The notes beneath the pieces are model-generated. The model searched no databases, was not told where the DNA came from, and saw only the letters and a program-made list of their open reading frames with translations. The translations under genes and the position numbers were made by a program. From Sulfurovum sp. (GTDB lineage Bacteria > Campylobacterota > Campylobacteria > Campylobacterales > Sulfurovaceae), in contig JALXBG010000156.1 of the NCBI GenBank assembly GCA_026991605.1, positions 1 to 35,606 on the forward strand: 35,606 bases of DNA. The letters are read 5' to 3'. Positions 28,701 to 35,606 of the stretch are shown here, one piece after another. The stretch's first letter is position 1, and the number at the start of each line of letters is the position of its first letter.

Positions 28701-29553
28701 TTTTTCATCTTCTGAAAATGAAGCCATACTCCATATGATTAGTCAAAAAAGTAACTTTACTTTTGATGAAAAAGAGGAGATAATCCAAGGTATCATAGGT
28801 GGTCCAGATAAAGCATTTATAGTCTCACCTGAAGAACTAGAAGCCTTTGATGAAAAAGAAAAATCATATTTTAAGATGCTTCATACAAGTACAGGAAGGT
28901 ACTATACACCTGATACCCAAAAATATATCTGTTATATAGCCAAACACAACTTTAAAGATAAGAAAATTGAAGATTTTCCAAATATAGAAACTTTCTTTAA
29001 ACCTACAAAAGATGATTTAATACAAAAGAAAATAAATTACAAGACTCCAAACAAACCATATTTTTATCTCCACAGAGAAAGAGACGAAAGTTTTTTTAAA
29101 GAGGGTGCGAAAATTATTTTTGCATCTCGAACAAAGGGTAAAAGTTTTACATATACAGATAAGCTCTTTTATGGTTCAAGAAATTTATTTTTTATCAAAT
29201 CAAACCGTGTCAGTCTCAAATACATCACTGCACTGCTTAACTCAAACTTGATGTACTTCTATATGACTGAAAGACTTAAACATACTGGCGATTTGTTACA
29301 GATAGACAAAAACCAGTTTATGAAAATACCTCTGTATGCTCCTGAAAATACAGATAAGTTTGATGCTTTGGTCGATACAATCATCACCCTAAAAAAACAA
29401 AACAAAGATACCACAGAGCTAGAAGCGCAGATAGACCAAATGGTGTATGCACTTTATGGGCTTAGTGAGGAGGAGGTGGCTTTGGTGGAGGGGCGTGATG
29501 TTTCAAGCAAGGGTGAAATAGGGTATAATAACCCTACTGAGGAGCAAATATGA
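25777..29553 (+). CDS. Type IIG restriction-modification enzyme (Eco57I-like N6-adenine methylase with N-terminal nuclease)
   Basis: Nuclease-like GMDLALMLEHSPSVIIEAK; methylase motif I CDPAVGSGHFLVSSL; motif IV VIGNPPYIME; FGVDINPNSAQITRLRLWIELL; 1258 aa. Confidence 0.9.
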   Translation: MLKLEIKKPRKFISSLLSKKSVTTLEMANFNEATQSYLAELEKQRIAKQSEPNIVSNALKPYFEALDYNAQSYSQKGQSGMDLALMLEHSPSVIIEAKVYESSAMITKSDINKKALHEAILYFMRERYAGNKTLYHIIITDFYNWFVFDAKDFERLFWQNSEIKKIFNSVKDPSVLGNRTEDFYAMVSTHIETMKENLIDDKVIACAYFDLRDKRSEKENIALYKLLSKDTLLKAFNPNDANTLNKAFYAELLYLLGLEEVKSGGKKVIQRAKAKHSGALYENIVQKLVQYDKPTDFESVIRLMIIWINRILFLKLLESQLIKWNDSSEYAFLNADKIKDFDRLEMLFFDILAKKPHNRGHREFDYVPYLNSSLFEPHAFEQKFLTIATLQDDCLMPYYAKTVLKDAHSKRKEGEVNMLHYLFEFLDAYDFSSEGSEELVSESKSLINASVLGLIFEKLNGYKDGSFYTPSFITMYMSKETITKSIVEKFNQTKGWKCASILDVYNEIEDKKEANEIIDSLTICDPAVGSGHFLVSSLNTILEIKSYLKILYDEDGMRIKYTLIVENDELIVRDDEGEIFEYKRNSKEKTRIQQMLFSEKQKIIENSLFGVDINPNSAQITRLRLWIELLKNSYYDDGSLVTMPNIDINIKVGNSLISRYGLDDEIDIPHIKHAIERYKASVKDYKEGNFLSSKEDIRSAIEDVKGMFGLTLKAQWTQTETYKKVLGKYVKEYGMDGLKRDMQLDALEFNYGYHGNLFEEELSTAKKKEKAKLLDKVVKATLAIEEIEKGKIYENAFEWRFEFPEVLDVEGNFVGFDVVIGNPPYIMEDDNKEAFNGLHDMPCYQGKTDIWHLFTCKAIEIAKQDGYMSFIAKNQWLDSASASNMRRNIYDYTSIKQIIDFGVNMVFEEAAQQTMIFLLQKNSKGSEHQMEYLKYTSKLPLENIAQHLKVKDKCEDVKMGKKLLPRAYDEKENLSFSSSENEAILHMISQKSNFTFDEKEEIIQGIIGGPDKAFIVSPEELEAFDEKEKSYFKMLHTSTGRYYTPDTQKYICYIAKHNFKDKKIEDFPNIETFFKPTKDDLIQKKINYKTPNKPYFYLHRERDESFFKEGAKIIFASRTKGKSFTYTDKLFYGSRNLFFIKSNRVSLKYITALLNSNLMYFYMTERLKHTGDLLQIDKNQFMKIPLYAPENTDKFDALVDTIITLKKQNKDTTELEAQIDQMVYALYGLSEEEVALVEGRDVSSKGEIGYNNPTEEQI

Positions 29554-30455
29554 TAACCTATGTACGCACTAACATTTTTGAGTCCAATGCACAGGTGCTT
29601 GTCAATACAGTCAACACTGTAGGGGTCATGGGTAAAGGACTTGCTAAAGAGTTTAAGCGTATCTACCCCGATATGTTTGAGAGCTATCAGAAATTTTGTG
29701 AAGAGGGGTTGCTTAGTGTTGGTAAACTACAAGTCTATAAAACACCCAATAAATGGGTACTAAACTTCCCTACCAAAGCCAACTGGAGAAGCCCCTCTAA
29801 ATTAGAATACATAGAACAGGGGCTTCAAAAGTTTGTCGCTAACTATGAGAGACTTGGTGTGCAGTCTATAGCATTTCCTATGTTGGGCTGTGGTAACGGT
29901 GGCTTGTCATGGGAAGATGAAGTAAAACCACTCATGGAAAGATACCTTAAAAATTTACCTATAGATACATATATACATATTGCCAAACAAGATGCCTATA
30001 AACCAGAGCATTACAATCAGTCAGAGGTAGACGCATGGTTACATAACGAACCAAACTACCTCTCTAGCATAGAATTTATCGCAGATCTCAAGCGTAGGTA
30101 TGCAGGGCTTATCAATACCCTTACCTATGATAATATGGAAATAGCCGTAACCATAGAGAAAACCGAAGAGGAAGAGTTGTTTTGTTTAGAACATGAAGAT
30201 ATAAAACTTTGTTTAGACACCATAGCCTTAACAGGCATATGGCAATCACTCAGAGTAAACGGCATACTTGAAGCTAAAATGCTCTCTTCTGACTTGGCGA
30301 TGCATGCAAAATATGTAATGATGTTTTTAGCTGAGTTGGACTACTTGACGATGACGGAAATAGGAGATGATAATGCCCAAATGGCAGTAAGACTACTCTC
30401 TCATAAGCAACCTGTAAAAGAAGAAGATACTATACTCTTTGGTGATGTAGCATAA
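29550..30455 (+). CDS. DarG-like macrodomain antitoxin
   Basis: TNIFESNAQVLVNTVNTVGVMGKGLAKEFKRIYPDMFESYQKFC ... FPMLGCGNGGLSWE; overlaps the RM stop by 4 nt. Confidence 0.88.
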   Translation: MITYVRTNIFESNAQVLVNTVNTVGVMGKGLAKEFKRIYPDMFESYQKFCEEGLLSVGKLQVYKTPNKWVLNFPTKANWRSPSKLEYIEQGLQKFVANYERLGVQSIAFPMLGCGNGGLSWEDEVKPLMERYLKNLPIDTYIHIAKQDAYKPEHYNQSEVDAWLHNEPNYLSSIEFIADLKRRYAGLINTLTYDNMEIAVTIEKTEEEELFCLEHEDIKLCLDTIALTGIWQSLRVNGILEAKMLSSDLAMHAKYVMMFLAELDYLTMTEIGDDNAQMAVRLLSHKQPVKEEDTILFGDVA

Positions 30456-30456
30456 C

Positions 30457-31437
30457 ATGAACAGACAAGCTTTTGTAGAAGCGTTTCAAGCACAACTCTC
30501 TGCCAAGTTTAATGTAGGGTATCAAAGTTGGTGGCATAAGTTCCTTTTTCACTATAGTGATATTTCAAACATCATCTCTGTTTTAAATACTGGTAAACTC
30601 TACAGCCGTAACAAAGCAGTAGAGCTTGGACTCATGCAAAATGACAATGCAGATGATGATGTCATAGGCAATACAGGCTTAAATGCTAAAGATTATGTAA
30701 GGTTTTATTTTGGTGCATTAACCCCAACACAGTACCATAATGAGGGTTTTAAGGCTAAGAATACTATACAACATAACGCACATTGTCCTGTGCCAGTATT
30801 TTTGTTATTTGATTTTGTTAAACTACTCTCTAGGGAAGACAGTCAATTTAGCTCTGGGAACATTGCATCTAGTGGGGTAGATATTTATGATGATGTAGAA
30901 GCTTTAAATGCGTTAGAATTTGAATATATTTACCACAGAGGGTCAACACACCAAGAAGCTAACCCCAGACACATAACCTACTGTAGGCATGCTGAAGGGT
31001 TAATACCCAACGCATTAAATATCTATGATTATTTAAAATATGTTTGTGTACGTTCAGAGGCTGAAAAGCAGACTTTATTACATCATTTAGATGCTAATAT
31101 GAAGCAGAAGCTAGAACAAAAAATACGAATACGAACTAATGGACTATTTTATGCAGATAGATTTTATATAGAGACTGTACGCCTCATAGATGATATATTT
31201 AGTATTACTTTTTCAAAAGCAACAAGTGATAAATTTGATTTTGTATTTAAAATTACAAATAACGATACAAAACAAAGCTACAAAAAAGAAGCACTACAAG
31301 TTTCCTTAGAAAGTAAAACGGTAACATTTAAAATCAAAGCTGAATATGTTTCAGCTAATTTGTCATTGCAGATTAAAATTGATGGAAGTTTAGCGTATGA
31401 ACATAACTTTGGGGATGATATGAATTATGTTGTATAA
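30457..31437 (+). CDS. DarT-like (DUF4433) DNA ADP-ribosyltransferase toxin with C-terminal extension
   Basis: FHYSDISNIISVLNTGKLYSRNKA, DYVRFYFGALTPTQYHNEGF, CPVPVFLLFD, FEYIYHRGS; 1-nt gap after the macrodomain gene. Confidence 0.8.
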   Translation: MNRQAFVEAFQAQLSAKFNVGYQSWWHKFLFHYSDISNIISVLNTGKLYSRNKAVELGLMQNDNADDDVIGNTGLNAKDYVRFYFGALTPTQYHNEGFKAKNTIQHNAHCPVPVFLLFDFVKLLSREDSQFSSGNIASSGVDIYDDVEALNALEFEYIYHRGSTHQEANPRHITYCRHAEGLIPNALNIYDYLKYVCVRSEAEKQTLLHHLDANMKQKLEQKIRIRTNGLFYADRFYIETVRLIDDIFSITFSKATSDKFDFVFKITNNDTKQSYKKEALQVSLESKTVTFKIKAEYVSANLSLQIKIDGSLAYEHNFGDDMNYVV

Positions 31438-31464
31438 TTCTATGCGAAATAATGAAGGGAAATA

Positions 31465-32190
31465 ATGACTAATTTCATAAAAGCCTGTATTAAAGCCAAT
31501 GAAGAGATAAAAGAAGCCATACAAGATGGTTTTGATGCCTCGTGGTTTGAAAAAACTGAAATTGGTGCAGGTGGAGATGTGAGTTCCAAACTTGACTTGA
31601 TGGCTGAGGCTATCTTTGTCAAGCATTTAGGCTCCTTTGGTCAGATAGAGTCTGAAGAGTCAGGTATCATTGGAAAAGGTGAAGCTAAAATCATTATTGA
31701 CCCTATAGATGGCTCTGCCAATGCACTTTCCCTTTTCCCTTTTTATGGTACTTCTGTAGCGAAAATAAATGAAGAGGGATTGTTAGATGCAGCCATCGTC
31801 TGTAACCTTGGCAATAGTGATATATTTTTCACGACTGTAGCAGATGGCATACAACAAGGTAAGCTTTTTTCTCCCAAATTTCACACCCCACATACTGCAC
31901 CACATGCAGAAGTAGGACTCTTTGAAAAAGCCTATGCAAATCCTACTTTGGTTGCACTCTTAGATAAAGAAAAACTCAAATTCAGAGCACCTGGAGCCAT
32001 AGCACTCTCTTTAGCTTATGCACGTTCAGTCAATTATGTACTCTATATGGGCACGTTTCGTATTTATGATTTTGCAGCAGGATTGGCACTTTGTGAAGGG
32101 CTTGAAGTGATTGTTGAAGAGGATTATGTTATAGTATCAAAAGAAAAAGCAGTCGCACATAAAATAGAACAATTAATAAAAGAATTATAG
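31465..32190 (+). CDS. Inositol-monophosphatase-family protein
   Basis: GGDVSSKLDLMAE, IESEESG, IIDPIDGSANALSLFPFYGTSVA, FRIYDFAAGLALCE. Confidence 0.88.
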   Translation: MTNFIKACIKANEEIKEAIQDGFDASWFEKTEIGAGGDVSSKLDLMAEAIFVKHLGSFGQIESEESGIIGKGEAKIIIDPIDGSANALSLFPFYGTSVAKINEEGLLDAAIVCNLGNSDIFFTTVADGIQQGKLFSPKFHTPHTAPHAEVGLFEKAYANPTLVALLDKEKLKFRAPGAIALSLAYARSVNYVLYMGTFRIYDFAAGLALCEGLEVIVEEDYVIVSKEKAVAHKIEQLIKEL

Positions 32191-32222
32191 AATCATATAA
32201 TAATAAATTTTGGGAGAAGAAA

Positions 32223-33065
32223 ATGTTTGGTAGTATTTTTGGAAGTATGAAAACTGAGGCAACAAAAGAAGAGACACAAAATCAATGGATAAAATGTCCT
32301 AAATGTACCTCACTTATGTATTACAAAGAGGTAGAAGCAAAGCAGAATGTTTGTCCTAAATGTAATCACCATTTCCGTATCTCTGCAGAAAAACGTATTG
32401 CGTCTATTGTAGATGAAGATTCGTTTGTAGAGATGGATAATAATTTGGCTCCTGTAGATCCACTAAAGTTTTCAGATAAAAAATCATACAAAAAACGTTT
32501 GGAAGAAGCCAAAGCTAAAACAGGTAAAACATCTTCTGTGATGAGTGGTTCTTGTACTATTGGTGGTGAGCCTGTAGAAATCGCTGTGTTTGACTTCTCA
32601 TTTATGGGTGGAAGTCTTGGGTCAGTTGAAGGTGAAAAAATCGTACGTGGTATCACAAGAGCGATAGAAAAAGGATGTGGATATATTATCGTTTCTGCTT
32701 CAGGTGGGGCTAGAATGCAAGAAAGTACTTATGCACTTCTTCAAATGTCTAAAACATCAGCAGCATTGAACAGACTGCACCAAAAAGGACTTCCTTTTGT
32801 CTCTATCTTAACAGACCCTACGATGGGTGGTGTTTCGGCGTCATTTGCGATGCTGGGTGATATTATCATGGCAGAACCGGGGGCACTCATTGGATTTGCA
32901 GGACAGAGAGTTATCAAGCAAACGGTTGGAGTTGACCTTCCAGAAGGTTTTCAGCGTTCAGAGTTCCTGCTTGAACATGGACTCATCGACATGATAGTTG
33001 ACCGTGGAGACATGCACCAAACGCTGGCCGACCTCTTTAAACTTTTTAACAAAAAGGCAAGCTAA
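32223..33065 (+). CDS. accD: Acetyl-CoA carboxylase carboxyltransferase subunit beta
   Basis: Zn-ribbon CPKCTSLMYYKEVEAKQNVCPKCNHHFRISAEKRI; SASGGARMQESTYALLQM. Confidence 0.97.
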   Translation: MFGSIFGSMKTEATKEETQNQWIKCPKCTSLMYYKEVEAKQNVCPKCNHHFRISAEKRIASIVDEDSFVEMDNNLAPVDPLKFSDKKSYKKRLEEAKAKTGKTSSVMSGSCTIGGEPVEIAVFDFSFMGGSLGSVEGEKIVRGITRAIEKGCGYIIVSASGGARMQESTYALLQMSKTSAALNRLHQKGLPFVSILTDPTMGGVSASFAMLGDIIMAEPGALIGFAGQRVIKQTVGVDLPEGFQRSEFLLEHGLIDMIVDRGDMHQTLADLFKLFNKKAS

Positions 33066-33634
33066 TCGCTACACAAATTTACGCTTTAGTAGATAAAGAG
33101 ACACTGGGTAACAAAGGTGTCTCCCTTCTTTCTCATTTAGAATATTTAAAAACTTTTCATAATATTCCTATACTTCAATACCGTAATAAACTTGCTTCTT
33201 TAGAAGAAAAAAAAGCTGATTTACTGACTATTAGAGAACAGTATGATGGCACACTCATTATCAATGACAGCATTGAACTCATAGGCTATGCAGATGGTTT
33301 ACACATAGGGCAGGATGATATTCGTGCCTATAGTAATGATTTGGCTGAGGCTGTCAAACAGATACGCCGAAAGATAGGTAGAAAAGTTCTGGGACTCTCT
33401 ACGCATAATAAAGAGGAGATACTTGAAGCCAATACACTCAACCTTGACTACATAGGTTTAGGAGCGTATAGAGTGACACATACGAAGACTGAAGCCAATG
33501 TAGGTGGGAAAGCACTCATAGAAGCTGCAAAGCACTCTAAACATCCTGTAGGCATGATAGGTGGTGTCACCTTAGATGATGTGTTTGAAGAGCCTATACG
33601 TTATAAAGTGATAGGATCGGGGTTGTATTTATAG
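33065..33634 (+). CDS. Thiamine phosphate synthase (ThiE)-like protein, apparent ATC start overlapping the accD stop
   Basis: Continuous frame ATC GCT ACA CAA ATT TAC GCT TTA GTA GAT AAA GAG; ...ILQYRNK...GTLIINDSIELIGYADGLHIGQDD...GLSTHNKEEILEAN...DYIGLGAYRVTHTK...PVGMIGGV; the listed ORF begins at an internal TTG. Confidence 0.78.
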   Translation: MATQIYALVDKETLGNKGVSLLSHLEYLKTFHNIPILQYRNKLASLEEKKADLLTIREQYDGTLIINDSIELIGYADGLHIGQDDIRAYSNDLAEAVKQIRRKIGRKVLGLSTHNKEEILEANTLNLDYIGLGAYRVTHTKTEANVGGKALIEAAKHSKHPVGMIGGVTLDDVFEEPIRYKVIGSGLYL

Positions 33635-33656
33635 TAGTTTTATATAAGTTATAAAC

Positions 33657-33662
33657 TTGATT
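33657..33662 (+). promoter_or_regulatory. Left half (-35, TTGATT) of a promoter interrupted by the IS
   Basis: TTGATT with 17-nt spacing to TATAAT at 35235-35240 once the IS and one TSD copy are removed. Confidence 0.6.
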
Positions 33663-33667
33663 ATAAA

Positions 33668-33677
33668 ATAAATCTAT
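33668..33677. repeat. Left target-site duplication ATAAATCTAT
   Basis: Identical to 35223-35232, directly abutting the IS ends. Confidence 0.93.
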
Positions 33678-35222
33678 CTTAACTTTCGCACCTAAATAAT
33701 ACACAAATATCTTCCAAAGAACCCTTAGTCACGTATGAATATACCAATTACCTCATTGGCCTTGACAATGCTAAATACTTATGAAAAAGATACCCAAAAA
33801 AAGCCCTATATACCGTACTTTTAGCTATAATACACCTTCCAAACAAGAGGGTAAAAAGTGTCTATAGAAATACAAATCATAAACATCATCAACGATAAAC
33901 TCAAGAATCCAATCTATACAACAATGAAGTTGTTAAATCTCAAAACTATCCTCAGTAAAAGTAACTTCACTAAAAAAGATGGTGTTGCTGTGCATATGGT
34001 ATTACTACACTTTGTCTATATGCTGGTCATGAATAAAAAGATGTCCACCTTTATGAAACAAAGTAATGATAGCCTAAAAAAAGATGTCTACTATAGGCTA
34101 CTTTCCAATAGCACCTATAATTGGAGAAGCCTATTGAGCCTGTCTGTTGCGAAGATATTGTCTAGCCTGCATAAAGTACAAGATGCTAAGGCTATTAAGG
34201 TGCTTATACTTGATGACACAGTAGAAGATAAGGTAGGGAAAAATGTAGAAGGTTCTTGTGATAAGTTATGGAGCAATAAGGAAAAAAGAACCATCAGAGG
34301 CATCAATGTAGTCTCTCTCAACTACAGTGATGGATTCTCAAACTTTATGTTAGATTTCACCATAGCCATGAACAAATACGCAAGAGTAGCCATAGGGAAT
34401 TTCACAAACAAAGTAGACCAAAGAACAAATGCCCATAAGAGAAGACTAGAGACGATGAAAGGTAAGTCACAAATAGCCATAGATATGGTTAAACGTGCTG
34501 TAAACAATGGTATTTACGCTGATTACCTACTTGTGGACTTTGGTATAGCAAACCTGTGTTTATCAAGGAAATGAATACACTAGGACTTAAAGTCATATCA
34601 CGCATAGCCAACAACAATAAGATATGGAACTTCATAGGCAAAGAGAAGACCCTTGATTCCATATACAACAAAGCCAAGGCACATAAAACTGCAAAGCAAG
34701 GGACGTATGGTAAGAAGATAAAGTTCACTTATTTCTCTGTAGTGGTTGAACATAAAAATGCTGGTAAACTAAAAATAGTTTTTATCAAAACAAAAGAGAA
34801 ACTTATACCCATAGTCTCTACAGATTTAGAGATAAATGATGAAGATATTATAGAGACTTACAAAAGAAGATGGGACATAGAGCAAGGCTATAAAGAACTC
34901 CGTCAGCACTTTGGGTTTGGGCAGGAAGAGAATAGAATTTATGAAGCTCTAGTAGCTAGAATCACACTCTCTTTTTTTACTTATAACATTGTCAGCTATA
35001 TCAACAGAATTTCTAATGAACCCAAGACTATTGGTGGCTTGTTTAAGGATTTAGAGTGTGAGCTTCATACCTTGGCTATTGCTATGCAGACATTCATTAT
35101 TATATTAGATGAGATAGCTAAAATTGAAGATGTTGTAAATAGGAATGAGGATTTAATGAGTATCATCGCTGTATTACAGGATGTTACTCAGAAAATGCTT
35201 GGGTTTAGGTGCGAAAGTTAAG
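33678..35222 (+). mobile_element. IS4-like insertion sequence, 1545 bp
   Basis: Perfect 19-bp terminal IRs CTTAACTTTCGCACCTAAA (33678-33696) / TTTAGGTGCGAAAGTTAAG (35204-35222); 10-bp TSD; transposase inside. Confidence 0.95.
33858..35221 (+). pseudogene. IS4-family DDE transposase split by an apparent 1-nt frameshift near 34539
   Basis: ORFs 33858-34574 and 34556-35221; joined reading VD(x)WYSKPVFIKEMN; YKRRWDIEQGYKELRQHFG matches the Y(2)R(3)E(6)K/R-type signature. Confidence 0.88.
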
Positions 35223-35232
35223 ATAAATCTAT
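35223..35232. repeat. Right target-site duplication ATAAATCTAT
   Basis: Identical to 33668-33677. Confidence 0.93.
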
Positions 35233-35240
35233 GTTATAAT
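35232..35240 (+). promoter_or_regulatory. Extended -10 element TGTTATAAT
   Basis: TGnTATAAT upstream of the riboswitch. Confidence 0.65.
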
Positions 35241-35260
35241 AATTCAATATATCTTCATTG

Positions 35261-35333
35261 AAAAAGCCAAACCTATTGTGAAATAGGGACGGAAAGCCAC
35301 GGGTCTTTATTATAGGGATAGCCGGGTTGCCAT
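35261..35333 (+). ncRNA. c-di-GMP-I (GEMM) riboswitch
   Basis: GCCAAACC-TATT-GTGA-AATA-GGGACGGAAAGCCACGGGTC...GGGATAGCCGGGTTGCC; GNRA-capped P2 stem CCTATT(GTGA)AATAGG. Confidence 0.9.
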
Positions 35334-35357
35334 AGTATTCTACTATAAACTTTTTCT
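35332..35357 (+). terminator. Possible expression-platform hairpin/terminator
   Basis: ATAGTA-TTC-TACTAT followed by AAACTTTTTC; weak AT-rich stem. Confidence 0.4.
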
Positions 35358-35470
35358 TACTTATTATATATGTTATTGATTGTCATTAGTATATTGTGCT
35401 GTATAGGCTAAAATGCATTCTTTTAAAGTATTGATTTTATAAGATGCAATTATTTAAAAGGAGTTAAGTT

Positions 35471-35606
35471 ATGGGTATTACCCCAACAGATGTAGAACAT
35501 CCAGTCACAAATGTAGACATTATCGTTTCAAAAGGTGATGAGAAAGGCGATATCACCTACGCCAATCCAATCTTTTTTAAACTAGCCGGCTATACACAGG
35601 CTGAAC
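35471..35606 (+). CDS. PAS-domain protein (energy taxis/chemoreceptor-like N-terminus), runs off the window
   Basis: AGGAG then ATG; MGITPTDVEHPVTNVDIIVSKGDEKGDITYANPIFFKLAGYTQAE. Confidence 0.75.
   Translation, partial: MGITPTDVEHPVTNVDIIVSKGDEKGDITYANPIFFKLAGYTQAE

Noticed and set aside
25777-29553. BREX PglX or DISARM methylase
   Set aside because: An N-terminal nuclease-like segment is present and no other BREX/DISARM genes lie nearby; a self-contained Type IIG enzyme fits better.
33635-35470. TPP riboswitch near the thiE-like gene
   Set aside because: The structured RNA lies downstream of thiE and matches the GEMM (c-di-GMP) core, not the THI element.

Overview
The gene content and order (RuvA, RecO, GltB, AccD, ModABC, peptidoglycan genes) look like a chromosomal segment of a Campylobacterota/epsilonproteobacterium; the taxonomy is an inference. 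Most of the window is ordinary core genes. Several parts are not. (1) An intact c-di-GMP-I (GEMM) riboswitch sits at the right edge upstream of a PAS-domain gene. An IS4-like element (19-bp terminal inverted repeats, 10-bp target duplication) has inserted between the -35 and -10 of the promoter that would drive it. (2) A Type IIG restriction-modification enzyme, a DarG-like macrodomain protein and a DarT-like toxin form a tightly packed operon next to gltB. (3) A cassette-like segmental duplication carries two unrelated small ORFs between the same flanks, with a MNT/HEPN toxin-antitoxin pair wedged between the copies. (4) recO and a thiE-like gene both lack any usable ATG/GTG/TTG and appear to start at ATC (or ATT for recO). 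(5) A paired-hairpin intergenic repeat family keeps its structure while its stem sequence changes. No tRNA, rRNA or CRISPR array was recognised. All assignments come from reading the sequence; no database search was run.
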